The position numbers were made by a program, and so were the translations under genes. A stretch of 64,000 nucleotides of DNA, taken from positions 1,550,001-1,614,000 of the forward strand of contig JAVIAB010000159.1 of NCBI GenBank assembly GCA_032433765.1. Reading direction: 5' to 3'. Source of the stretch: Megaustenia siamemsis (taxonomy: Eukaryota > Mollusca > Gastropoda > Stylommatophora > Ariophantidae). A model generated the notes under the pieces. The model was not told where the DNA came from. It ran no database searches and worked only from the letters and a program-made list of their open reading frames with translations. Shown piece after piece: positions 1-11,157 of the stretch; the stretch's first letter is position 1; each line of letters starts with the position of its first letter.

Positions 1-2133
1 TTCCACTTCTAAGTGAAAGTTTTGGTCTCTAAATGTTCCACTTCTAAGTGAGAGTTTTTGTCTCTACAGTGTTCCACTTCTAAGTGAAAGTTTTGGTCTC
101 TAAATGTTCCACTTCTAAGTGAAAGTTTTGGTCTCTAAATATTCCACTTCTAAGTGAGAGTTTTTGTCTCTACAGTGTTCCACTTCTAAGTGAAAGTTTT
201 GGTCTCTAAATGTTCCACTTCTAAGTGAGAGTTTTTGTCTCTAAATGTTCCACTTCTAAGTGAGAGTTTTGGTCTCTAAATGTTCCACTTCTAAGTGAGA
301 GTTTTTGTCTCTAAATGTTCCACTTCTAAGTGAGAGTTTTTGTCTCTAAATGTTCCACTTCTAAGTGAGAGTTTTTGTCTCTAAATGTTCCACTTCTAAG
401 TGAGAGTTTTTGTCTCTAAATGTTCCACTTCTAAGTGAGAGTTGTGGTCTCTAAGTGTTCCACTTCTAAGTGAGAGTTTTTGTCTCTAAATGTTCCACTT
501 CTAAGTGAGAGTTTTGGTCTCTAAGTGTTCCACTTCTAAGTGAGAGTTTTTGTCTCTAAATGTTCCACTTCTAAGTGAGAGTTTTGGTCTCTAAATGTTC
601 CACTTCTAAGTGAGAGTTTTTGTCTCTAAATGTTCCACTTCTAAGTGAGAGTTTTGGTCTCTAAATGTTCCACTTCTAAGTGAGAGTTTTGGTCTCTAAG
701 TGTTCCACTTCTAAGTGAGAGTTTTGGTCTCTAAGTGTTCCACTTCTAAGTGAGAGTTTTTGTCTCTAAATGTTCCACTTCTAAGTGAGAGTTTTTGTCT
801 CTAAATGTTCCACTTCTAAGTGAGAGTTTCTGTCTCTAAATGTTCCACTTCTAAGTGAGAGTTTTTGTCTCTAAGTGTTCCACTTCTAAGTGAGAGTTTT
901 GGTCTCTAAGTGTTCCACTTCTAAGTGAGAGTTTTGGTCTCTAAGTGTTCCACTTCTAAGTGAGAGTTTTGGTCTCTAAATGTTCCACTTCTAAGTGAGA
1001 GTTTTGGTCTCTAAATGTTCCACTTCTAAGTGAGAGTTTTGGTCTCTAAGTGTTCCACTTCTAAGTGAGAGTTTTGGTCTCTAAGTGTTCCACTTCTAAG
1101 TGAGAGTTTTGGTCTCTAAATGTTCCACTTCTAAGTGAGAGTTTTTGTCTCTAAATGTTCCACTTCTAAGTGAGAGTTTCTGTCTCTAAATGTTCCACTT
1201 CTAAGTGAGAGTTTTGGTCTCTAAATGTTCCACTTCTAAGTGAGAGTTTTGGTCTCTAAGTGTTCCACTTCTAAGTGAGAGTTTTTGTCTCTAAATGTTC
1301 CACTTCTAAGTGAGAGTTTCTGTCTCTAAATGTTCCACTTCTAAGTGAGAGTTTTTGTCTCTAAATGTTCCACTTCTAAGTGAGAGTTTTTGTCTCTAAA
1401 TGTTCCACTTCTAAGTGAGAGTTTTTGTCTCTAAATGTTCCACTTCTAAGTGAGAGTTTTTGTCTCTAAATGTTCCACTTCTAAGTGAGAGTTTCTGTCT
1501 CTAAATGTTCCACTTCTAAGTGAGAGTTTTGGTCTCTAAATGTTCCACTTCTAAGTGAGAGTTTTTGTCTCTAAATGTTCCACTTCTAAGTGAGAGTTTC
1601 TGTCTCTAAATGTTCCACTTCTAAGTGAGAGTTTTGGTCTCTAAGTGTTCCACTTCTAAGTGAGAGTTTTTGTCTCTAAATGTTCCACTTCTAAGTGAGA
1701 GTTTCTGTCTCTAAGTGTTCCACTTCTAAGTGAGAGTTTTGGTCTCTAAGTGTTCCACTTCTAAGTGAGAGTTTTTGTCTCTAAATGTTCCACTTCTAAG
1801 AGAGAGTTTCTGTCTCTAAATGTTCCACTTCTAAGTGAGAGTTTTGGTCTCTAAATGTTCCACTTCTAAGTGAGAGTTTTTGTCTCTAAATGTTCCACTT
1901 CTAAGTGAGAGTTTCTGTCTCTAAATGTTCCACTTCTAAGTGAGAGTTTTGGTCTCTAAGTGTTCCACTTCTAAGTGAGAGTTTTTGTCTCTAAATGTTC
2001 CACTTCTAAGTGAGAGTTTCTGTCTCTAAGTGTTCCACTTCTAAGTGAGAGTTTTTGTCTCTAAATGTTCCACTTCTAAGTGAGAGTTTTGGTCTCTAAG
2101 TGTTCCACTTCTAAGTGAGAGTTTTGGTCCCTA
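1..2133. repeat. 35-bp minisatellite array (about 61 copies)
   Basis: Head-to-tail 35-bp units containing TTCCACTTCTAAGTGAGAG followed by a TTTTTGTCTCT or TTTTGGTCTCT variant. Units differ mainly at the T/G/C before GTCTCT and at AAATG versus AAGTG. The array already runs at base 1, so its left end is outside the window. It stops at about 2133, in front of the duplicated block. No gene is visible in it. Confidence 0.97.
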
Positions 2134-2890
2134 AGTGTTTCTTTCTCCAAGTGTTCTCTGTCAAGTGACATTGTTCTTCTGAGCCTGTGTTTATATATAA
2201 CTCACATTTGAGGTCTTTGCCTTTTATGTCTATCTGCCTACGCTTTTCTCTGCTGACATGGTGTCTGATACCTATGCCCGTCTGCCTCATCTTAACCTAT
2301 TTCTATAATATTCATCCACCCATACGTGACCTTGACCCCCTGGACTGCCTGTAGTTATCCTTCCCTGGTCTCTCAGCAACCATCTAAAAATACATTGCTA
2401 TGACCTTGAATTTAATAATGTCCCTGTTCCCTTCTGTGCTTGCCTCGTAATCATGGAAGGTCTGACATTAAAGGGGAGAGCACTGGGATGTGCTCCCTTA
2501 ATAGCTGTGCCCATGATAAAAATGGAGGCTCCACACTCCACTCCCCTACGGCAGTCAAATACTGCTGTGAGACATCTTTTCCTTTAATATTAATATCTTG
2601 ATTTACTGATGATACAGTTGAATACCTTGATGGGACTGTTCTTGCTCTAATTGGATCTGATGGGACTTAACTCCCATTACTGTATACTTCTCAGTTGTAT
2701 GTCACTGATACTTTAGTCAATTTTCACATTTGAGTCCTAGCAGGCAGATAAAACACACATGCTTCTATTATACATTCACAATGATTAGAAGTTACATCTT
2801 ACAATTGAGAAACTTTTGCCATAAAAAGTGTAATATGCATCCACTGAAACTGCCAGATGTGTTAACCTTTGATCTGTTTGCTATAAGCAT

Positions 2891-3157
2891 TCTATCTATT
2901 GTCCTTTCGAGCTGAAGACGGCACATAGGGCAGAGCCACAATCTCAAAATCAGAAACCTTGCGTGCCAAAGCGGCACATATTGCAGAGATCACTGCTCTA
3001 AAATATATGGCGCTGTTTCCATAACAATACTTTTTACAATGACAGCTTGTCAAGCCATCGATCAACCTCCTTAGTCGCCTCATACGACATGCCTGGAAGG
3101 TCACAGTGTCACTATTCTTTACTTCCCTCATAATGAGGCCCCAGTAACACACGGGGG
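2891..3157 (-). repeat. Dispersed repeat with LINE-like tail (SINE-like)
   Basis: Read on the minus strand, this roughly 270-bp stretch ends in GGCTCGAAAGGACAATAGAT-like sequence. The same terminal motif ends LINE fragments at 7860-8166 and 39286-39600 and recurs weakly near 25515. It may be a SINE sharing a 3' tail with that LINE. The open frame on the minus strand matches nothing I recognise, so I do not call a gene. Confidence 0.4.
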
Positions 3158-3415
3158 ATGCTATAAGCATTAACTACTTCAAATATCATGCTTACATCAA
3201 TATAGATGCACTAAAAATGGTACTTTTGTGCGTGGAGTCACAAATTCAAACCACTTGCATAAAGTCTACATTTTTAGAATAAGTGGAATGTGTTAGGCTC
3301 AAGACATCATTCATAAAGACTGCAACATTTCCTAGATCATGAAACTAAACTAAAATTCCACTTTGAAAAGAAAACAAACAGCTGTGACTTTCTCTAATAT
3401 TAAAATTTACTGGAA

Positions 3416-3535
3416 ACAGTCAGTCTGTGCTTGGAGAAATGATGAGATGGGCAGTGGTGTAATATTATAACTTAATGTAACAATTAGTCTGTGTTTGGAG
3501 AAATGATGAGATGGGCAGTGGTGTAGATATAGGGA
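3416..3535. repeat. 64-bp repeat, two units
   Basis: About two units of CAGTCAGTCTGTGCTTGGAG plus AAATGATGAGATGGGCAGTG. The same place in the second duplicated block carries about eleven irregular units (60262-61010), so this repeat expanded there or contracted here after duplication. Confidence 0.85.
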
Positions 3536-4550
3536 TGCCTCGATTGCAGTGATGAAACAGATTCCATATATAGAAAGGAGATGTCTGTAACACACAGCAA
3601 CCTCACAATGTTGATGAGTATAATTCATCTGTGCTGGCTTGATCAATATATGTGCTAGTATTTCTCCATATTTTTGAAGCTATTATCAGATGTTGAGAGG
3701 AGAGTGTGCAGGGACTGTTTCACTGACTGAAAAGCTGGTGTATGGTGATCAAAACCTGGGGTAGACAGAAAGGATTTGTTCTATTGGGGGTGAAATAACA
3801 ATTATGCGCCTTATACGTCAAGGTCACTGCTTTGACCAATTGGCCTTTATTTCTTTGTTCCCGTCGAGAGGGCCCCTCCCCAACCTGACATATACAATCT
3901 GATGTATATTGTAGATGTTTCATAAGTGACACAGACATCTATGGTGTAGGCTCGCTTGTTAGCTCTCTATGAACTAGTTTGTCTGGCATCATCATTGTCT
4001 GTGACTGTCTCAATAATTCACTTTCTTTAGCTCCAGAAACAAGTCTAATTGTCTAGGTGGAGTGCCTGTCTGCTCTCTAAAAGCTAGGTCTAATGTTTTA
4101 TTCATTATTAAGGCACTGTTTCTGCTATTTAATTCAGTATTTATTGTGTCCATATTCTTGTAATCTGTGCTGGTAATTTACCTCCAATTTCACCCATTTT
4201 GATATCAGCCATAAGCAAATTCATTCCTGAAGATTTATGCATTGAACCACATGGAGCAAAGCACCATGCATTGTTATCTTGTAAAATGTGAATGAAGATG
4301 ATTTTATTTCCTCTATAATTATTGCAATATCTAACGTGTCAGTCAATAAGTTGTGAAGTAACATTAGAATGTGTTTTGTTTGATTATTTGTTGGTTTTTT
4401 CAATTGTTGTGTTAATGTTTCTACACGTCTGTTTTTGTGCTCTTCTATTTGTGTTCATGTGTCTACACATGTCTAGAATAACGAAATATATCATCACACA
4501 ATCTTACATTTATCTACTTTGTTAATGTTTGCCCATGTTTTAACATTTCT

Positions 4551-4658
4551 CTTTGTGTATGAGGGGCCAGCAATATTCGTTTATTATATTCTCAGACGTA
4601 TTATCTTTGTGTATGAGGGGCCAGCAATATTCGTTTATTATATTCTCAGACGTATTAT
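4551..4658. repeat. 54-bp repeat, two units
   Basis: Two perfect 54-bp units containing GTGTATGAGGGGCCAGCAAT. The period is a multiple of three, so all frames stay open and false ORFs appear on both strands. The duplicated block has eight units at 62029-62458. Confidence 0.95.
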
Positions 4659-4841
4659 CCACCCTCACGAATGTATGTGGAAGCAGGAAAATATCGAAGG
4701 AGATTGAGACAGAAACTGAGCTCATTGAAAGATAAATGTTTCAGTAAAATACTTTGCATTAAATGGAGTGAGTTCAAGACTAATGATGAAATAAGAGAAC
4801 TAGCCATGCAACCATTTACCTCGTCTATTTTTGCGAATATA

Positions 4842-6175
4842 CGTAGGGAGGTCAAAAAGTAATGCACACCAATTTTTTTCTCGGAAACTATTCGGGCAAA
4901 ATGTGTGAAATTTTCACAGATTGTAGCTGAACATCCCCTTTACACTACCTATTTTTCAACATAATCTCCGTCCAAGCGTATTGCCTTACGCCAACGCGAA
5001 ACTAGGTCATGAATGCCTCGTTTATACCAAGTTTTGTCCTGCTCGCGTAGCCATTTTTTAACTGCACGGATCACATCCTCATCATTGTCAAAGTGTGTCC
5101 CACGCAGGAATTTTTTGAGTGGTCCAAACAGATGGAAATCTGAGGGAGCCAGATCAGGGCTGTAAGGAGGATGGGGCAGTACAGTCCAACCACATTTGTT
5201 GATTGCTTCCCGTGTTACCAGACTTGTGTGAGGGCGTGCATTGTCATGTTGAAGCAACAAATCTGCAGATGGCTTATTAGGCTGAACTCTGTGGAACCGA
5301 TTTTTGAGTTTTGTCAGTGTATTGATGTAAGCTGTCGAGTTGATTGTCTCACCTCTTGTCATTACATCAACAAGAATCACACCATCAATGTCCCAGAAGA
5401 CAGTGATCATCACCTTTCCGGCTGATGGAGATGTTTTGAATTTTTTTCTTTTTGGTGACTGCGGATGATGCCATTCCATTGACTGCATTTTTGTTTCAGG
5501 CTCATAATGTGCCCACGTTTCGTCACCAGTAACAATTTTTGACAAAAACATTTCTCCTTCAACACCGAAACGCTCCAACAATTCAGAACAGAATGTTTTC
5601 CTTTGAACTCTGTGATCATTTGTTAGGCACCGAGGAACCCATCGAGCGCAAATCTTTGAATATCCGAGAGTTTTAAAAATTGCGATTACACTTCCCTTGC
5701 TGACTGTAAGCTGCAATGCCAATTGCTGACTAGTGATACGCCTATCCTTACGAATAATGGCATCAGCCCGGTTTAACATGTCTGTGCTGGTAGCCGAGGC
5801 AACACGTCCAGAACGCGGTAAATCATGCAGCTCCACTCGTACACTTTCTGCAGCTTTAATTCTCTGAACCCAGCGACTAACTGTGCTCCTATCGACTGCA
5901 GAACATTTGTACACTGCACACAGTCGTTTATGAATGTTTGCCACGGTTTCTTTTTCCGCAACCAGAAATTCTATGACAATTCGCTGTTTGTAACGGACAT
6001 TGTTGACAAGCTCCATTTTAACGGTTCATAGATTGCGTAATATTTATCAGAATGCTGTGCAATTTGGTGCACATAATTGGAACATGTCATATTCCAAGTG
6101 TGCAAAATTTCATATTCCTATCTTTATTATTAGTCGAGAAAAAAATTGGTGTGCATTACTTTTTGACCTCCCCTG
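4842..6175 (-). mobile_element. Mariner-family DNA transposon, copy 1
   Basis: A 1.33-kb element bounded by about 38-bp terminal inverted repeats. Both ends read GGGAGGTCAAAAAGTAATGC going inward. A TA dinucleotide lies directly outside each end (4840-4841 and 6176-6177), as expected for Tc1/mariner integration. The outermost bases of the two repeats differ slightly, by about a 1-bp indel. It holds one transposase gene on the minus strand. The same insertion with the same flanks is at 62642-63978, so it entered before the block was duplicated. Confidence 0.95.
4949..6016 (-). CDS. Mariner transposase (355 aa, open)
   Basis: Cut-and-paste transposase that would bind the element's inverted repeats and catalyse excision and TA-targeted integration. 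Two helix-turn-helix regions are visible, about residues 13-55 (ends STVSRWVQRIK) and 85-130, followed by the linker motif WVPRCLT. The catalytic triad is readable: D165 in VTGDETW, D258 in HDNARPHTS and D293 in YSPDLAPSDFHLF, with exactly 34 residues between the last two, the D34D signature of mariner. Length and the C-terminus (LDGDYVEK) fit a full-length protein, and the start MELVNNVRYK is the natural one. Compared with the second copy, one Tyr is missing just after the first catalytic motif (HYEPETK versus HYYEPETK), an in-frame 3-bp loss that may weaken activity. The single-exon frame has no internal stop. Confidence 0.93.
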   Translation of the reverse strand: MELVNNVRYKQRIVIEFLVAEKETVANIHKRLCAVYKCSAVDRSTVSRWVQRIKAAESVRVELHDLPRSGRVASATSTDMLNRADAIIRKDRRITSQQLALQLTVSKGSVIAIFKTLGYSKICARWVPRCLTNDHRVQRKTFCSELLERFGVEGEMFLSKIVTGDETWAHYEPETKMQSMEWHHPQSPKRKKFKTSPSAGKVMITVFWDIDGVILVDVMTRGETINSTAYINTLTKLKNRFHRVQPNKPSADLLLQHDNARPHTSLVTREAINKCGWTVLPHPPYSPDLAPSDFHLFGPLKKFLRGTHFDNDEDVIRAVKKWLREQDKTWYKRGIHDLVSRWRKAIRLDGDYVEK

Positions 6176-6199
6176 TATATATGTGTGTGTGGCCCTTTT

Positions 6200-6297
6200 C
6201 GTCTTGTCAGACGGTCTAGTGGAGGCTATTGTGTATTTTTTTTAGGTATTGTTTTTGCCGAACAGCTTCTCTCGTTGCTAATTCTACCAATGTTTGA
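6200..6297. other. Short spacer, nothing recognised
   Basis: Mostly T-rich sequence between the mariner flank and a LINE fragment. I see no feature here. Homology to the second duplicated block may continue through it, but the window ends before this can be checked. Confidence 0.5.
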
Positions 6298-6660
6298 CTA
6301 ACACACGCGGTCACATAATGAACAAGTCAGGCTCGCTGATCCACAGGGTTTACCATCCTTTTTCTTCAGTCTTTTCTCTTCTAAGTTTTGTCTTAGCACA
6401 GTCTCGAAAGTCGTTATACCGTTCCTTATACATGCTATCCATGATGTGCGATCACTTGCCAGATGTTCCCAGTCGTTTTCACAGATGGAAAAGTCTTTCA
6501 GAGATGATTTGCAGATAACTCTATATCGTAGTTTAGGTCTGCCGATTTGTCTTTTCCCGTGGGCTAGTTCACCATATAATAATTTCTTCCTCATTTCACT
6601 TTGCCTACTCTGCCTGGGCACGGAATATGGAGATAGTGCTTTACGATCTATCTATCTTTC
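6298..6660 (-). pseudogene. LINE C-terminal fragment (non-LTR reverse transcriptase)
   Basis: The minus-strand frame reads KKLLYGELAHGKRQIGRPKL, then LKDFSICENDWEHLASDRTSW and a K/R-rich end. This is the typical post-RT tail of non-LTR retrotransposon polyproteins (a GEL..GKR..GRP..RY block, then a D..W..LA.DR..W block). Catalytic RT motifs are absent, so this is only the 3' end of a 5'-truncated copy. It does not share the 3' end of the LINE fragment at 7860-8166. Confidence 0.75.
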
Positions 6661-6699
6661 GTTCGCCTGTGCTTTACGATAATATTATATATTATTATT

Positions 6700-7483
6700 G
6701 AAAATAGTAATTTTAATGCCATGAAAATTATATTAACAACAAAACAAATATCAACAGGGCTGAAACTAAGAATGGCAAAATGTTACATCTTCTCAATATT
6801 CCTGTACGGTGCGGAAACATGGACATTAGACAAGAAAACAGAACAGAAAATTGAAGCCTTTGAAATGTTGATTTATAGAAAAAGTAAACAAAAGTAAAGT
6901 ACCCCCGTCACGCCAAGTGGCGTATAGGGAATAAGGCGTTAGTGACCATAAATTTTACAGACCTTCAGCACATGATTTTTGGGGTAATGTGGTCGGTATT
7001 ACGCCCGTGCCGCTTCACTTTCCCAGAAAAAAAATCCGGTACCCATTTAAGGCTGGGTGAACCCGAAAGCCGTCGGTTGGGATCGAACCCTATCCCTTGT
7101 CCTTTGTAGTCAAGTTCACTAACCACTGAGCTATCGCGGCTCCCGGATTTATAGAAGAATAGGTAGAATTGGATGGAAACAAAAGATAACAAACGATAAA
7201 GTTTTAAAACAACTGACAAATTAAAAAGAGAACTACTAAATACAATTAAGACAAAACAAATGACATTTTTGGGGCATGTTAAAAGACAAAACAGCCTACT
7301 AAAAGTAATATTGGAAGGAAAAATACAAGGTAAAAGATGCAGACCAAGACTAACATGGACGAGTAACATCAAAAGATGGTCAAGTCAATCTATGACAGCC
7401 TGCACCATCAAAGCAAGAAACAGAGTAGAATGGCGATCCATGGTAGCCAACCTTCGTTGCGGAGAAGGCACACGATGATGATG
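6700..7483 (+). pseudogene. RTE-like LINE 3' fragment, split by a SINE
   Basis: Closely matches the C-terminal part of the LINE at 31045-32654: AKCYIFSIFLYGAETWTLDK and, after the interruption, MTFLGHVKRQNSLLKVILEG. The 3' end carries short GATGATGAT repeats, the tail seen on other copies. The frame is broken by the SINE at 6881-7145 and by indels. It covers about the last quarter of the ORF, a 5'-truncated insertion. Confidence 0.88.
6881..7145 (-). mobile_element. tRNA-derived SINE (type 1), minus strand
   Basis: On the minus strand the element starts with GGGAGCCGCGATAGCTCAGT, including an A-box-like TAGCTCAGTGGTTAG. A B-box GGTTCGATCCC follows, so it has a tRNA-like RNA polymerase III promoter. 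A body containing CACCCAGCC and AAATGGGTACC follows, and it ends in GTACTTTACTTT. An 11-bp direct repeat, GATTTATAGAA, flanks it (6870-6880 and 7146-7156). It is an insertion into the LINE fragment, whose sequence resumes cleanly on the other side. Confidence 0.93.
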
Positions 7484-7496
7484 ATTATTGAGAAAA

Positions 7497-7758
7497 ATGG
7501 GAGCCGCAATAGCTCAGTGGTTAGTGAACTGGACTACAAGGGGTAGGATTCGATCCCAACTGACGGCTTCCGGGTTCACCCAGCCTTAAATGGGTACCGG
7601 ATTTTTCTTCTGGGAAAGTAAAGCGGAACGGGCGTAATACCGACCACATTACCCCAAAAATCATATGCCGAAGGTCTGTAAAATTTATGGTCACTAACAC
7701 CATATTCCCTATACGCCGCCACTTGGCGTGACGGGGGTACTTTACTTTTTTTTTACTT
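7497..7758 (+). mobile_element. tRNA-derived SINE (type 1), plus strand
   Basis: Second copy of the SINE at 6881-7145, in opposite orientation. It has the A-box-like TAGCTCAGTGGTTAG, a B-box TTCGATCCC, the same body and the end GTACTTTACTTTTTTTTTAC. It is flanked by the 13-bp direct repeat ATTATTGAGAAAA (7484-7496 and 7759-7771). It landed in the few bases beyond the LINE 3' end. Confidence 0.94.
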
Positions 7759-7859
7759 ATTATTGAGAAAAGAAGATGGACATGTATTTGGAAGAAACGA
7801 TGAGAAAATTACTGAACAGCTCCAAAATGGGAAACATCCAGTCTAAGGAAAAGAACAAT

Positions 7860-8166
7860 CTATCTATTGACCTTTCGAGCCATAGCCGGCCCATAGGGTG
7901 TAGACCAAGATTCACCTTCTCCTATATGAATTTTTGTTCTAGCAGTTTTCTTTTAAAGATATTTTATCAAATCTCGCCATTTGTCTCTGTTCTGTGCAAG
8001 CAGTTCTATCTCATTGAGGGAGCCGATTCCTGCTGCTCTTGCCTCTCTCATCAATGTTCTTCTCATTGTCTTCCTCTTTTTCTCTTACCTGTTGTTTTCC
8101 ATATGAGGGCCTGCTTTGCTATTCGGTTATTATCTCTTCTCATTACATGTCCAACATAAGACCATC
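7860..8166 (-). pseudogene. LINE 3'-end fragment
   Basis: On the minus strand the translated pieces read SYVGHVMRRDNNRIAKQAL and, further on, EIELLAQNRDKW, the usual non-LTR RT C-terminus. It ends in CCTATGGGCCGGCTATGGCT and CGAAAGGTCAATAGATAG. The same family is present on the plus strand at 39286-39600. The frame is broken and only the 3' end survives. Confidence 0.8.
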
Positions 8167-8167
8167 G

Positions 8168-8745
8168 AAAAGAACAATAATATGATTTTTTTTTTTCTGT
8201 TGCTGATTATTTGTGATTTTTTTTCTCCGAGTGTTGTAAATACATCTCTTCCCCTGAAATGATTCTCTGATCTTTCAACTTGGAAGTTCCCTCTATATAT
8301 TCATGTGTTAGTATTATTTGTGGCCAGTCTAAACCACTGGAGACTACACTACGAGAAAGTTTTGTCCTATAGCTGTTGGCAACGCGAGTATTCAACCCTA
8401 CCCTATCCCGGAGATACTTGTCTTGATAGGGCAATACAGATATATAACTTCTTTCCAAGGTAGCTGAGTAGGCCGCCGTGAGCTTCAGCGTTTGGTTCTC
8501 GTGGCGCTGTGCTGAGGAGTATGGGTTTGATCCTGCTTTGGACCATCTGTTGTTCTATGTTTTTATGTTGCTGATTATTTGTGATTTTTTTCTGAGTGTT
8601 GTAAACATACCTCTTCTCTTGAAATGATGCACTGGTCTATCACCTCGGAAGTTTTCCTCCAGAAAGATTCCCATGCAAGAATTCCTCCAGAAAGTTTTCC
8701 TTCATAACGTTTCCCATGGACGTTTCCATCCATTTTTTTGTGTGT
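8168..8745. repeat. SINE-like repeat, one partial and one fuller copy
   Basis: Contains two copies of a GTTGCTGATTATTTGTGATT tail (about 8200 and 8570). Between them is a tRNA-like segment (8460-8555) with TAGCTGAGTAGGC as a possible A box and GGGTTTGATCC as a B box. A homologous copy is at 21028-21440. It is likely a tRNA-derived SINE family with a longer body. Clear target-site duplications were not found. Confidence 0.55.
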
Positions 8746-8764
8746 CTCCAGGGGGGAAGAGAAT

Positions 8765-11157
8765 GATATCGAGATGAGGTCACATCTTAGTTGTGGCCAC
8801 AGTCTAGAGGAGGCCACATCTTCGTGGTCAAAACCTATATTAGGTCACATCTTGGCTGTGGTCACAGTCTAGATGATGTAACATCTTGGCTGTGGTCACA
8901 GTCTTTATGAGGTCACATCTTGGCTGTGGTCACAGTCTAGATGAGGTCACATCTTGGTTGTGGTCACAGTCTAGATGAGGTCACATCTTGGTTGTAGTCA
9001 CAGTCTAGATGATGTAACATCTTGGCTGTGGTCACAGTCTTTATGAGGTCACATCTTGGCTGTGGTCACAGTCTAGATGATGTAACATCTTGGCTGTGGT
9101 CACAGTCTTTATGAGGTCACATCTTGGCTGTGGTCACAGTCTAGATGAGGTCACATCTTGGTTGTGGTCACAGTCTAGATGAGGTCACATCTTGGTTGTA
9201 GTCACAGTCTAAATGAGGTCACATCTTGGCTGTGGTCACAGTCTAGATGAGGTCACATCTTGGTTGTGGTCACAGTCTAGATGAGGTCACATCTTGGTTG
9301 TGGTCACAGTCTAGATGAGGTCACATCTTGGCTGTGGTCACAGTCTAGATGATGTCACATCTTGGTTGTGGTCACAGTCTAGATGAGGTCACATCTTGGC
9401 TGTGGTCACAGTCTAGAGGAGGCCACATCTTCGTGGTCACAGACTAGATGAGGTCACATCTTGGTTGTGGTCACAGTCTAGAGGAGGCCACATCTTCGTG
9501 GTCACAACCTAGATGAGGTCACATCTTCGTGGTCACAGTCTAGAGGAGGTCACATCTTCGTGGTCACAGTCTAGAGGAGGTCACATCTTCTTGGTCACAG
9601 TCTAGAGGAGGTCACATCTTCGTGGTCACAGCCTAGATGAGGTCACATCTTCGTGGTCACAGCCTAGATGAGGTCACATCTTCGTGGTCACAGTCTAGAG
9701 GAGGTCACATCTTCTTGGTCACAGTCTAGAGGAGGTCACATCTTCGTGGTCACAGTCTAGAGGAGGTCACATCTTCTTGGTCACAGCCTAGATGAGGTCA
9801 CATCTATGAGGTCACATCTTCGTGGTCACAGCCTAGAGGAGGTCACATCTTCGTGGTCACAGTCTAGAGGAGGTCACATCTTCGTGGTCACAGCCTAGAG
9901 GAGGCCACATCTTCGTGGTCACAGCCTAGAGGAGGCCACATCTTCGTGCTCACAGCCAAGAGGAGGCCACATCTTCGTGGTCACAGCCTAGATGAGGTCA
10001 CATCTTCGTGGTCACAGCCAAGAGGAGGTCACATCTTCGTGGTCACAGCCTAGATGAGGTCACATCTTCGTGGTCACAGCCAAGAGGAGGTCACATCTTC
10101 GTGGTCACAGCCTAGAGGAGGCCACATCTTCGTGCTCACAGCCTAGAGGAGGCCACATCTATGAGGTCACATCTTCGTGCTCACAGCCTAGATGAGGTCA
10201 CATCTATGAGGTCACATTTTCGTGCTCACAGCCTAGATGAGGTCACATCTATGAGGTCACATCTTCGTGCTCACAGCCTAGAGGAGGTCACATCTTCGTG
10301 GTCACAGTCTAGAGGAGGTCACATCTTCGTGGTCACAGCCTAGAGGAGGTCACATCTTCGTGGTCACAGCCAAGAGGAGGTCACATCTTCGTGGTCACAG
10401 TCTAGAGGAGGTCACATCTTCGTGGTCACAGTCTAGAGGAGGTCACATCTTCGTGGTCACAGCCTAGATGAGGCCACATCTTCGTGGTCACAGCCTAGAG
10501 GAGGTCACATCTTCGTGGTCACAGCCAAGAGGAGGTCACATCTTCGTGGTCACAGTCTAGAGGAGGTCACATCTTCGTGGTCACAGTCTAGAGGAGGTCA
10601 CATCTTCGTGGTCACAGCCTAGATGAGGCCACATCTTCGTGGTCACAGCCTAGAGGAAGTCACATCTTCGTGGTCACAGCCAAGAGGAGGTCACATCTTC
10701 GTGGTCACAGTCTAGAGGAGGTCACATCTTCGTGGTCACAGCCTAGATGAGGTCACATCTTCGTGGTCACAGCCTAGATGAGGCCACATCTTCGTGGTCA
10801 CAGCCTAGATGAGGTCACATCTTCGTGGTCACAGCTTAGAGGAGGTCACATCTTTGTGGTCACAGTCTAGAGGAGGTCACATCTTCGTGGCCACAGCCTA
10901 GAGGAGGTCACATCTTCGTGGTCACAGTCTAGAGGAGGTCACATCTTCGTGGTCACAGCCTAGATGAGGTCACATCTTCGTGGTCACAGCCTAGATGAGG
11001 CCACATCTTCGTGGTCACAGCCTAGAGGAGGTCACACCTTCGTGGTCACAGCCAAGAGGAGGTCACATCTTCGTGGTCACAGTCTAGAGGAGGTCACATC
11101 TTCGTGGTCACCGCCTAGATGAGGTCACATCTTGGTGGTCACAGCCTAGAGGAGGTC
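8765..11157. repeat. 31/34-bp tandem array
   Basis: Units read GATGAGGTCACATCTTGGCT plus GTGGTCACAGTCTA (34 bp) up to about 9415. After that a 31-bp variant, GAGGAGGTCACATCTTCGTG plus GTCACAGTCTA, dominates. Occasional units carry CTATGAGG insertions. The total is about 75 units. Inverted remnants are found at 12366-12490. Confidence 0.96.

Larger units (their letters stand above)
2164..6199. repeat. Segmental duplication, copy 1
   Basis: This stretch is almost identical, in the same orientation, to 58687-64000, about 56.5 kb downstream. The shared order is: unique sequence, a 3' tail-like repeat (2891-3157), a 64-bp repeat, a 54-bp repeat, then a mariner element. Copy 1 lacks the small DNA element found at 58719-59034 and has shorter 64-bp and 54-bp arrays. 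The left breakpoint is near 2164. The right breakpoint cannot be placed because copy 2 is cut by the window end. An unresolved haplotype or assembly duplication would look the same. Confidence 0.93.

Noticed and set aside
1..2133. CRISPR array
   Set aside because: Regular spacing, but units are contiguous with no unique spacers, in a clearly eukaryotic sequence.
5171..5425. Plus-strand ORFs inside the mariner elements (also 62972-63226)
   Set aside because: Antisense shadows of the transposase gene.
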